Assembly (NCBI RefSeq): GCF_020687505.1
Contig: NZ_JAJEQT010000005.1
Source: Coprococcus_C hominis
GTDB lineage: Bacteria; Bacillota; Clostridia; Lachnospirales; Lachnospiraceae
Length of the DNA stretch: 64,000 bases
Reading direction: 5' to 3' (one strand)
Part shown: positions 56,441-64,000 of the stretch, one piece after another
Layout of the letters: each line of letters starts with the position of its first letter
Position numbering within the stretch: the first letter of the stretch is position 1
Notes under the pieces: generated by a model
Seen by the model: the letters and a program-made list of their open reading frames with translations, nothing else
The model's database searches: none
What the model was told of the DNA's origin: nothing
Position numbers and translations under genes: made by a program

Positions 56441-57586
56441 TCAACCGAATTGTCGTTCAATATAGTCATATACCCAGCGTTCCGTCTCCAGAATCTCTTC
56501 AAGTGTCGGATTCGCAATGGTCTTATGCTCCCCCATACAGGCTTCAATTATATCATAGATTTGTAAAAATTTTATGTCCTTGTGCAGGAACTTTGCAACC
56601 GCACATTCATTTGCCGCATTAAGTACCGTCGGCATAGATCCGCCAGTTTTAATTGCCTGATATGCAAAATCCAGTCCCTTGAATGTCTCTCTGTCTGGTT
56701 TGCTTGTGATGATTCCGGCAATCTTCGAAAAGTCAAGACGGTCACCAGCCAGATATCTACGCTCTGGATAATAAAGCGCATACTGGATTGGCAGGCGCAT
56801 ATCTGCAGTTCCAAGCTGTGCCTTGATCGCACCATCTTCAAATTCCACCATCGAATGAATGATGCTCTGTGGCTGCACAACAACCTCGATATCCTCTGGC
56901 ATCACATCGAACAGCCAGCGCGCTTCAATAACCTCTAAACCTTTGTTTACCAGTGTTGCAGAATCAATCGTAATTTTTCTTCCCATAGACCAGTTCGGAT
57001 GTTTCAATGCATCCTCCACTGTAACATCCTTTAATTCCTCTCTTGTATTTCCAAGGAATGGTCCGCCTGATGCTGTGATCAGAAGCTTTGCTATCTTGTT
57101 TTCTCTTTCCCCATGCAGGCACTGGAATATTGCAGAATGCTCACTGTCTACCGGGAGAATCCGGACATGATATTCCTCTGCCAGCTTCATGATCAGATGT
57201 CCGGCAGTTACCAGTGTCTCCTTGTTTGCGAGTGCGATATCTTTTCCCGCCTTGATTGCCTCGATCGTCGGACGGATTCCGATCATACCAACGATTGCTG
57301 TCACAACAAGCTCCGCCGGTTCATATGTAGCGACCGCAATCAGTCCATCCATACCATAAACGATCTTACAATTAAAATCAGACAAGGCAATCCGTAACGC
57401 ATCTGCCTTGTCTTTGCTTTGTACACTTACGAGTGCCGGTTTGAATTCCCGCACCTGTTTTTCCAGTAATTCTATATTATTTCCTGCTGCTAAGGCTCCG
57501 ATACGGATATCTGCATTGGCACGCACGACGTCGAGCGTCTGTGTACCAATCGAACCGGTCGAGCCGATAATCGCGATTGTTCTCAC
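56441..57586 (-). CDS. dxr: 1-deoxy-D-xylulose 5-phosphate reductoisomerase
   Basis: A 381-residue NADPH enzyme converting DXP to MEP. The N-terminal NADPH site IAIIGSTGSIGTQTLDV is followed by the catalytic region ANKETLVTAGHLIM, LPVDSEHSAIFQCL and ITASGGPFLG, and the C-terminal helical domain. The frame is open to 57625 but GTG 57586 with AGGAGG is the start; it overlaps the cdsA stop by 4 bases (GTGA), so the two are translationally coupled. Confidence 0.97.
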   Translation of the reverse strand: MRTIAIIGSTGSIGTQTLDVVRANADIRIGALAAGNNIELLEKQVREFKPALVSVQSKDKADALRIALSDFNCKIVYGMDGLIAVATYEPAELVVTAIVGMIGIRPTIEAIKAGKDIALANKETLVTAGHLIMKLAEEYHVRILPVDSEHSAIFQCLHGERENKIAKLLITASGGPFLGNTREELKDVTVEDALKHPNWSMGRKITIDSATLVNKGLEVIEARWLFDVMPEDIEVVVQPQSIIHSMVEFEDGAIKAQLGTADMRLPIQYALYYPERRYLAGDRLDFSKIAGIITSKPDRETFKGLDFAYQAIKTGGSMPTVLNAANECAVAKFLHKDIKFLQIYDIIEACMGEHKTIANPTLEEILETERWVYDYIERQFG

Positions 57587-58404
57587 ATTGCGCCTCCTAA
57601 GTTTCCAATCATAATTGAAAAGCAATAATATACGATTGGTGCTGTAAAAATAATACTGTCAAACCGGTCCATGATACCGCCATGTCCCGGAATCAGCTTT
57701 CCGTAATCCTTAATGTCATTATTTCGCTTGATGGCGGATGCGGTCAGATCTCCAATCACCGCAAATCCGGCTCCTACAGCGCCTGCCACTGCAAAAATAA
57801 GTGGTGCATTTGTTAATTCATATACTTTTGCATTGAAGAATATTCCATACAATGCGCCAATCAATGCAGAACCAAAAATACCGCCAAGCAATCCTTCCAC
57901 GCTCTTCTTCGGACTGAGTTTTGGTGACATCTTATGCTTTCCAAACTTCACACCAACACAGTAAGCAAATGTATCATTGATCCAGGAACAGATATATACC
58001 ATCACAACCAAAGCACCACCGTACTTTAAGATACGAACCTGATACAGGAAGGACAGCAGCAATGAAACATAGAAAAATGCTAAGATTGCAACCATCGCAT
58101 CTTTGTCCGTGTACTTTGGATATGTGATCACATAAACAGCCAATACCAATAATACATACAGAATCATGAGCGGCAGAAGGTATTTCTCCAAATGGAAGAA
58201 TAAGAAGCAATAATACGCGATCGTCATCAGATAAGCAAGCACTGCCATCGCAGATTTCTCCTGCTTATAGACGCGCATCAGCTCGAACACTCCGCCCAAA
58301 CTCAAAAGCATAACCGCCACGCCGGTTACATAACCACCCAGATATAAAATTCCAATTGTGAGCAGCGTTAATACTGCACCACTGATAAAACGTGTTTTAA
58401 ACAT
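57583..58404 (-). CDS. cdsA: phosphatidate cytidylyltransferase
   Basis: A 273-residue membrane enzyme making CDP-diacylglycerol for phospholipid synthesis. It has about eight helices and the C-terminal signature GDLTASAIKRNNDIKDYGKL...HGGIMDRFDSI. It overlaps dxr and follows uppS by 3 bp. Confidence 0.96.
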   Translation of the reverse strand: MFKTRFISGAVLTLLTIGILYLGGYVTGVAVMLLSLGGVFELMRVYKQEKSAMAVLAYLMTIAYYCFLFFHLEKYLLPLMILYVLLVLAVYVITYPKYTDKDAMVAILAFFYVSLLLSFLYQVRILKYGGALVVMVYICSWINDTFAYCVGVKFGKHKMSPKLSPKKSVEGLLGGIFGSALIGALYGIFFNAKVYELTNAPLIFAVAGAVGAGFAVIGDLTASAIKRNNDIKDYGKLIPGHGGIMDRFDSIIFTAPIVYYCFSIMIGNLGGAM

Positions 58405-58407
58405 AGT

Positions 58408-59136
58408 TTATTTTACTCCACCAAATCTTCGCTCTCTACCGTTGTAATACCGGATTGCCTCTTTCAATGATTCCTTGTCAAAATCCGGCCACAAGGTATC
58501 TGTGAAATAGAATTCTGCATAAGCAAGCTGCCAGATCAGATAATTCGATAACCGCAGTTCGCCGCTTGTACGAATCAGCAGATCCGGATCTGGAAGATCT
58601 GCCGTATCCAGATGCTTTGCTATCACATCCTCTGTGATTGCTTCCGGTGCAAGTGTTCCTTCCTGTACCTGCTTTGCAAGCTTCGTCATCGTCCGGCGCA
58701 GTTCATCCCTGCCACCATAATTTAACGCGATTGTAAAATCCAGCTTGTCAAACTTTGCTGTCTCACGCTCTGCATGTTCAAGCATCTCCACGATATCTGC
58801 ATCCAGGGCACTCCGGTCTCCGATCACACGGATACGCAGTCCATCCTTTGATGCACGCTCCACACAGTTCGACAGATAGCTTCGAAGCAGATTCATGATA
58901 CCGGTTACCTCCTCAGTCGAACGCTTCCAGTTCTCCGTGGAAAATGCATACACCGTCAGATACCGGATTCCCAAATCCGCCGCATCCCGGCAGATCTGCT
59001 CCAACACCTTCGCCCCCTGTCTGTGTCCCATGTTCCGTGGAAGCAGACGTTTCTTTGCCCATCTGCCATTTCCATCCATGATGATTGCCACATGAGTAGG
59101 TATTTCCAATTCTTCTCCATCAATGATTTTCTTCAT
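58408..59136 (-). CDS. uppS: undecaprenyl pyrophosphate synthase (isoprenyl transferase)
   Basis: A 242-residue cis-prenyl transferase making the C55 lipid carrier for cell-wall synthesis. It carries the motifs HVAIIMDGNGRWAKKR (catalytic Asp), GHRQGAK, TVYAFSTENWKR and the C-terminal PDLLIRTSGELRLSNYLIWQ. It sits between frr and cdsA as usual. Confidence 0.97.
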   Translation of the reverse strand: MKKIIDGEELEIPTHVAIIMDGNGRWAKKRLLPRNMGHRQGAKVLEQICRDAADLGIRYLTVYAFSTENWKRSTEEVTGIMNLLRSYLSNCVERASKDGLRIRVIGDRSALDADIVEMLEHAERETAKFDKLDFTIALNYGGRDELRRTMTKLAKQVQEGTLAPEAITEDVIAKHLDTADLPDPDLLIRTSGELRLSNYLIWQLAYAEFYFTDTLWPDFDKESLKEAIRYYNGRERRFGGVK

Positions 59137-59139
59137 AGC

Positions 59140-59685
59140 TTATACTGTCATGATTTCCTTTGTCTTTGTCTCGATTTCCTGATCTACCTGTGCCACATAC
59201 TTGTCTGTCATCTTCTGAACTTTCTCTTCGTTGCCTTTGAGTTCATCGTCAGACATCTCTGCTGCCTTGTTCGCCTTCTTCAATGCATCATTTGCATCAC
59301 GTCGGATATTACGGATGGCAACCTTTGCATTCTCACCCTTCTTCTTAACGTCCTTTGCCAACTCTTTTCTTCGATCCTCTGTCAGCTCCGGGAAGTTGAT
59401 AATGATGTTCTTACCATCGTTGTTTGGATTGATACCAAGGTCAGAACATACAATCGCCTTCTCGATCTCTTTGATCAGGCTTGACTCCCAAGGTGAGATC
59501 ATAATCGTTCTTGCTTCTGGAACTGTGATATTTGCCACCTGCTGCAATGGTGTAGGTGCTCCATAATAAAGTACTGTGATACGATCCAGAATATGTGGAT
59601 TCGCACGTCCGGCACGGATTGTGCTGTATTCTTTCTCCAGACTCTCAATTGTCTTCTTCATCTTCTCTTCATACTGTGCTAACAT
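59140..59685 (-). CDS. frr: ribosome recycling factor
   Basis: A 181-residue RRF that splits post-termination ribosomes with EF-G. It has the helical bundle and the motif STIRAGRANPHILDRI near residue 25, and ISPWESSLIKEIEKAI. The frame is open to 59748, but the ATG at 59685 has TTGGAGGAAG upstream and gives the normal length. It follows pyrH. Confidence 0.97.
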   Translation of the reverse strand: MLAQYEEKMKKTIESLEKEYSTIRAGRANPHILDRITVLYYGAPTPLQQVANITVPEARTIMISPWESSLIKEIEKAIVCSDLGINPNNDGKNIIINFPELTEDRRKELAKDVKKKGENAKVAIRNIRRDANDALKKANKAAEMSDDELKGNEEKVQKMTDKYVAQVDQEIETKTKEIMTV

Positions 59686-59748
59686 TTTTCTTCCTCCAAA
59701 TATAATATACTTTTCTGTCATCCTGTCTTCCTGACATGTAACACACAC

Positions 59749-60453
59749 TTACTCTACTGTTACGGTTGTTCCGGTAAATCCACCAGTCACAGCCTTCTCA
59801 ATACTGTTGGTATCATTCAAGCCGAACAGCATCATCGGCATCTTGTTCTCCATTGCAAGCACAGCGGCCGCAAGATCGATCACACCAAGCTTCTTGTCCA
59901 CGATCTCAGAGATTGGCATCGTGTCATATTTCTTTGCGTTCGGATTTGTCTTTGGATCACTGTCATACACACCGTCGATTGCCTTGGCAGAAAGGATCAC
60001 ATCTGCCTCTACCTCGATTGCCATAAGCACGGTTGCTGTATCCGTTGAGAAATATGGATGTCCGGTTCCGCCTGCAAAAAATACGACCTCTCCGTTCTCC
60101 AGATACTCGATTGCCTTGTCCTTGTTAAAAAGCTCTGTCATGCTGCCACAGGCAAATGGTGTCATAATGTGTGTCTTCAATCCTTCTGCACGCATCGCAT
60201 CTGCTGCATAGATGCAGTTCATCACCGTTGCCAGCATACCAATCTGGTCTGCCTTTACACGATCCATGTTGTCGGATGTTCTGCCTCTCCAGAAATTTCC
60301 TCCGCCGATTACAATACTCACCTGAATATGCTTATCACAGATTGCCTTTACCTGCTTTGCCACGTCACGGACAACCGCCTCATCAAATCCGGTATGCTTT
60401 TCTCCGGCAAGTGCTTCTCCTGAAAGTTTCAATAAAATTCTGTCCATCTTCAT
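59749..60453 (-). CDS. pyrH: uridylate kinase
   Basis: A 234-residue bacterial UMP kinase, forming UDP from UMP, of the amino-acid kinase family. It has LLKLSGEALAGEK near the N-terminus, VIGGGNFWRGR and FAGGTGHPYFSTDTATVLMA. It lies between the bactofilin and frr genes. Confidence 0.97.
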   Translation of the reverse strand: MKMDRILLKLSGEALAGEKHTGFDEAVVRDVAKQVKAICDKHIQVSIVIGGGNFWRGRTSDNMDRVKADQIGMLATVMNCIYAADAMRAEGLKTHIMTPFACGSMTELFNKDKAIEYLENGEVVFFAGGTGHPYFSTDTATVLMAIEVEADVILSAKAIDGVYDSDPKTNPNAKKYDTMPISEIVDKKLGVIDLAAAVLAMENKMPMMLFGLNDTNSIEKAVTGGFTGTTVTVE

Positions 60454-60474
60454 CGTTTGATACTCCTCTTCCTT

Positions 60475-61635
60475 TTATTCAAAAAAGCTCTTTACATCAA
60501 TCTCCGAATAGCACTGGGAACACATTCCCTCGATCACAGCACCATTGTTGATCTGTACGGATCTTGATTTTATATTTCCCATAATTACCGCGGTCGAATC
60601 CACAATCACCGGTCCCTGTACATCGATATCACCCTTGACAGCGCCTGCGATCACAGCAGAACCAGCAAATACATTTCCGACAACGACCGTTCCCACACCA
60701 ATCTTTGCTGCATCCACGACATGTACATCGCCCTCAATTCTTGCAGCATTCGCGTACAGTTCGCCGACCTGTACATCTCCAGTGATTGAACCGCCCACGA
60801 TCAGCTTTCCATCACAGCTTACCGCACCGTTTACCGTTCCAATCAGATCGATACAGCCGTCGGTCTGCAAATCTCCATTGATAACTGTCGTCTTTGTAAT
60901 ATAGGTTGTATCTGCCTCTACGAGAGAGCTGACATCTGTCTTTTCAACTGCCGCTGTGTCCATAGTTGTCTCCATCGCTGCATCCTCCTGTACGCGTTCG
61001 TTTTCCATCTGCGTCTCTTCCTCTGCCTGCTTCGCCAATGTATCCTCCACAGCCTTCTCCAGATCCGCCGTCAGGAAGTTCTGCAGTTCTTCCTGCTTTG
61101 TCTCCGTCTCCGGTTCCGTCAGAAGTGCTTCCTCCGTATGCTCCAGCATATTTTCTTCATCAAGTGCATCCAGCGCCTTTAACTCATCTGTCTCATCCGC
61201 GGTATCTTCCTTTATCTCTGCGCCTGCCTCTGTTACCGTCTCCGCCTGCAGATATTCGGTATCTGGTTTTGGTTCCAGCTCATCCTCTGAGAATGGCTCC
61301 GGTTCCATTTCCAGCTCGTCCTGAATCACCTCTGCCTCTGGCACGGTGTCAAACACAGAAGTCTCATCTGATGTCTTATCTTTCTCCGTTGTCTCTACAT
61401 TTGAGAAATGTTCCAGATTCTCAGATGCCTCTGGCATCTCCGGTTCCGGTCTGTCAATCCGGATCTCATCCAGATTCTCCAACAGATCTTCCGGTGCAAC
61501 CTCCATCTGGTCATTTTCATCAAAGGTGTTTACCATATCTTCATCATCGTATTCCGCGCCAAGTTCATCCTTGTCCGGCATCAGCTCATTGACTGCCTGC
61601 GCGAAATCACGCTTGAAATCTTTAAAAAAACCCAT
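60475..61635 (-). CDS. bactofilin-domain protein with a long acidic N-terminal extension
   Basis: A 386-residue protein. Residues 1-20 (GFFKDFKRDFAQAVNELMP) are amphipathic, followed by about 220 residues rich in Glu, Asp and Thr that look disordered. The C-terminal 145 residues (from VINGDLQTDGCIDLIGTVNG) form a right-handed beta-helix bactofilin domain with regular GxI/V repeats, such as GAVKGDIDVQGPVIVDS and ending in EGMCSQCYSEIDVKSFFE. Bactofilins polymerise without nucleotide and shape cells or place wall enzymes. The extension is unusual, since many bactofilins have only short tails. It heads the pyrH-frr-uppS operon and has a strong promoter. Confidence 0.88.
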   Translation of the reverse strand: MGFFKDFKRDFAQAVNELMPDKDELGAEYDDEDMVNTFDENDQMEVAPEDLLENLDEIRIDRPEPEMPEASENLEHFSNVETTEKDKTSDETSVFDTVPEAEVIQDELEMEPEPFSEDELEPKPDTEYLQAETVTEAGAEIKEDTADETDELKALDALDEENMLEHTEEALLTEPETETKQEELQNFLTADLEKAVEDTLAKQAEEETQMENERVQEDAAMETTMDTAAVEKTDVSSLVEADTTYITKTTVINGDLQTDGCIDLIGTVNGAVSCDGKLIVGGSITGDVQVGELYANAARIEGDVHVVDAAKIGVGTVVVGNVFAGSAVIAGAVKGDIDVQGPVIVDSTAVIMGNIKSRSVQINNGAVIEGMCSQCYSEIDVKSFFE

Positions 61636-61663
61636 GTAGACTTCCTCCTTGTCTCATCGTTTC

Positions 61664-61692
61664 ATTATACACCATGCCTACCTCGAAATCAA
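61664..61692 (-). promoter_or_regulatory. promoter of the bactofilin-pyrH-frr operon
   Basis: TTGATT at 61687-61692 and TATAAT at 61664-61669 with a 17-bp spacer, about 30 bp before the bactofilin start. Confidence 0.8.
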
Positions 61693-61693
61693 T

Positions 61694-64000
61694 TTATTGA
61701 CTCTGCTTTTCCGTAATTCTTCCATTTTCGCAATCAAGACACATGATCTGCATCCGGTGGATACGCTGGTATATCTTCTCTCCACAGCCGATGGCTGCCG
61801 GAATTCCAAACTCTGCACAGCGGATTGCCATATGGGATGCTGCACCGCCATATTTGGTCACAAAGCCTGCAATATCCTTCGCAAAGATCCAGTCATATCC
61901 CGGATCTGCTTTCGTAAGCGCCACGATTTTGCCGGTAATGTCCGAATCATGATCCTCATCAAGATTGACGATCGGTGCCTCCACAACCTTATTCGTGATA
62001 AAATTCGGTCTTGCCTCGTCGATATCAATAACATCAATATCCCCGACATCGAAGATGACCTCCGGTAATACGAGATACGAATTCACATGGTAAAACCGAC
62101 GTCGTGTCTCAATCGTCTGAATATAAGAATCACGGCTGTGATAGCTTAAGAGATCCTGAATTTCCAGATAAGACATATCTTCTCTGGCAATCGCCATCAC
62201 CTCGCCAAGCTTGACGATTACATCCAGCATCAGCGACAATGACTTCGTAAACTCAAACTTAAAATACTCCCGGTTCTGTGTTGTTTTCTTGATAAACTCG
62301 ATGAATTTCTCCGGTGTAACCGGAATGCCTGCTTCATCCAAAGCAACCTGCAACCGTTCTAAATCGAGACTTTTTGCCTCCTGCTTTACCTTATTGTTTC
62401 CAGTCAGATTCGCAGATGCGACATCAAAATAAATGTTCCGGTAGCTGTCTGAACGGATATCATAGGTGCCAAGCCTTAAATGTCCATATAGATGATTGAA
62501 GTCATCCCGGCTCAGCTTGCCATGACTGTATAAATCAAAATCACGTTCGAATTCCGAAGCAACCGTCGGAATGGACAACATGAAATCATCCATCTCCTGC
62601 TTCGTAAAATATCCTTTTTCCACCAACGTCCGGCAAAAACTCCGCGCCATAAATGCACAACGCGCCTGTCTTGTAAACTGTGGTGTTCCATGGTCCTTGA
62701 TGGAATCTAACAACTCGTCAATGTAGCTGTACAGCTTCATGACATTTGTCTCCGCAAGTGGCGCATGCTTCCGAAGTTCATGCCGCAGCTCGGTAAGCTG
62801 TCCCAGCGAGCGAAGATCCTCCTCGCAAATTTCGTCGTAATGTTCTAACGTCTGCTTTGCAATCTCAAACAGCGCATTTCGAAGCTGGGAAATCTCGACA
62901 TCGTCAAAGCCATATTCCGCAAGCTCCTTCAGACGGGTATCTGTCATAAAGTCATAGGTGTTGAAAATAATCTCAAATTCAATCTTATCATGTGCCGTCT
63001 TATCCTGTCTTAATTTCTGCTCATAATACTGATTTAGCTTATAGCACAGATCCTCCGGCAATCCTGCCGGTGTCAAACCATCGAATGTATAATTCACCGA
63101 TATATACGGCTTATTCCCCACCTTCTGCATCAGTTCTCCACGAACTGGCTGATAGCCGAGTGGCTGTAATCCTGCCGACCAGATATGGGCGGTGATCAGT
63201 TCCCGGTACAGGGAATAATCAAGCGGTCTTGGATTGCTGCCGATAATCTCCGCCGGGTTCCAGAATGCCATATCAGAAAGGATATGGAATGTATCAAGAT
63301 ACTTGCACTTTGCAAGGGCCTTTGTGTCCTTGAATTCCCGGTCTGTCATCGGTGCAATAATCTTCAATGCTGCCGCCAGTGGACGCACCTGGAAAATTAC
63401 AACCGTTCCATCCTCCAGAATTGCAAATTCGATATCGAGTGCGGAAACATATTCATAAATCTGTTCGATTTCCTTGACTGCCGTCAACAGATCTACAAAT
63501 TCGTATTCCAGGAACTCTCTGGATGCATTTTTTGCGATCCATTTTGTCTTTCCACGGACGCCACTTGTCACGGAATCCGTGCTTCCATTATCATCATATG
63601 TCACCATATAATACGGACGGTTGTATATGATATCTCTTGTGAACACAACCCCTGAAATCCGTACATGATCCGTCTGTCTCTGGATCAATACCTCTTCGTT
63701 TGCCTCAATCAGTTGCTGCTTCGCTTCCTCTGTGAAGTCCCCTTCCACATAAGAACGATACACTGTCTCGATTGCCTCTGTAATTGCTGCATCCTTTGAT
63801 GCATCGACCCCCAGCACGCTCTCAAAGTGTCCGGCATTGCTCGTCTCCAGATTATCCTCACTTTTCGATGAGCTTCTAACAACGATCATCGCTCCGGTAA
63901 ACTGCTCTTTGATTGCCGCAATCACACCTGCCGGATTTCCGAAGAAATCCTCCGCATACACAATGCTTAATTCCTCAATATAAGAATGTTTTACAATTTC
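61694..64000 (-). CDS. PEP/pyruvate-binding phosphotransferase, rifampin-phosphotransferase-like (N-terminus off window)
   Basis: The frame is open to the right edge, so the gene is cut off; about 769 residues are visible. The first part is an ATP-grasp PEP/pyruvate-binding domain (VVRSSSKSEDNLETSNAGHF, FAILEDGTVVIFQVRPLA), and about 430 residues with no familiar domain follow. The C-terminal swivelling phosphohistidine domain has GGAASHMAIRCAEFGIPAAI, with His as the phosphate carrier. The order ATP-grasp, middle domain, His domain is that of rifampin phosphotransferase rather than PEP synthase, since no C-terminal TIM barrel exists. Its substrate is not known; the middle domain would determine it. 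Confidence 0.8.
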   Translation of the reverse strand, partial: EIVKHSYIEELSIVYAEDFFGNPAGVIAAIKEQFTGAMIVVRSSSKSEDNLETSNAGHFESVLGVDASKDAAITEAIETVYRSYVEGDFTEEAKQQLIEANEEVLIQRQTDHVRISGVVFTRDIIYNRPYYMVTYDDNGSTDSVTSGVRGKTKWIAKNASREFLEYEFVDLLTAVKEIEQIYEYVSALDIEFAILEDGTVVIFQVRPLAAALKIIAPMTDREFKDTKALAKCKYLDTFHILSDMAFWNPAEIIGSNPRPLDYSLYRELITAHIWSAGLQPLGYQPVRGELMQKVGNKPYISVNYTFDGLTPAGLPEDLCYKLNQYYEQKLRQDKTAHDKIEFEIIFNTYDFMTDTRLKELAEYGFDDVEISQLRNALFEIAKQTLEHYDEICEEDLRSLGQLTELRHELRKHAPLAETNVMKLYSYIDELLDSIKDHGTPQFTRQARCAFMARSFCRTLVEKGYFTKQEMDDFMLSIPTVASEFERDFDLYSHGKLSRDDFNHLYGHLRLGTYDIRSDSYRNIYFDVASANLTGNNKVKQEAKSLDLERLQVALDEAGIPVTPEKFIEFIKKTTQNREYFKFEFTKSLSLMLDVIVKLGEVMAIAREDMSYLEIQDLLSYHSRDSYIQTIETRRRFYHVNSYLVLPEVIFDVGDIDVIDIDEARPNFITNKVVEAPIVNLDEDHDSDITGKIVALTKADPGYDWIFAKDIAGFVTKYGGAASHMAIRCAEFGIPAAIGCGEKIYQRIHRMQIMCLDCENGRITEKQSQ

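Overview
The window looks like a chromosomal segment of an anaerobic, spore-capable gut-type Clostridia, most likely a Lachnospiraceae member. The signs are moderate GC, strong AGGAGG-type ribosome binding sites, PolC replicase, a Tyr T-box, a type III glutamine synthetase, a flavodiiron protein, sporulation sigma-K, clostridial hydrophobic (ChW) repeat proteins and a Firmicutes-type operon order. No plasmid, phage, IS element or CRISPR array is visible. Almost every gene is on the minus strand; the only convincing plus-strand gene is sigK, plus one candidate plus-strand small RNA.

Layout. 0.1-4.2 kb: type IA topoisomerase, flavodiiron protein and a HAD hydrolase. 4.4-6.7 kb: glnN (GSIII) with a strong terminator. 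6.9-12.4 kb: O-antigen-ligase-like protein and CDF transporter, then a T-box-controlled tyrS coupled to an unknown membrane protein. 12.4-12.6 kb: tRNA-Leu with anticodon AAG. 12.7-22.4 kb: two large secreted ChW-repeat proteins (transglutaminase-like and BspA leucine-rich-repeat type) flanking the infC-rpmI-rplT operon, an aminopeptidase P gene and a structured intergenic RNA candidate.

22.6-42.7 kb: a complete type IV pilus locus, read pilB-pilT-pilC-pilA-pilD-pilMN-pilO, then four very large minor-pilin-like genes and a 1725-residue secreted protein at the end. pilM and pilN are fused. The unusually large minor pilins and terminal surface protein suggest an elaborate pilus tip, and this is the most interesting system in the window.

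42.8-49.6 kb: a CPBP protease, sigK with a sigma-K-like promoter, and a conserved housekeeping operon (ireB-ruvX-DUF1292-RNase J-ylbF-truncated mltG-trmR-U32 protease) that resembles the B. subtilis yrrK-yrrO region. 49.7-61.7 kb: a long envelope/translation/replication operon starting with a bactofilin (bactofilin-pyrH-frr-uppS-cdsA-dxr-rseP-ispG-polC). The window ends inside a PEP/pyruvate-binding, rifampin-phosphotransferase-like protein whose N-terminus lies beyond the right edge.

All functional calls rest on motif recognition and gene order read by eye; no database search was run. Residue positions are approximate.
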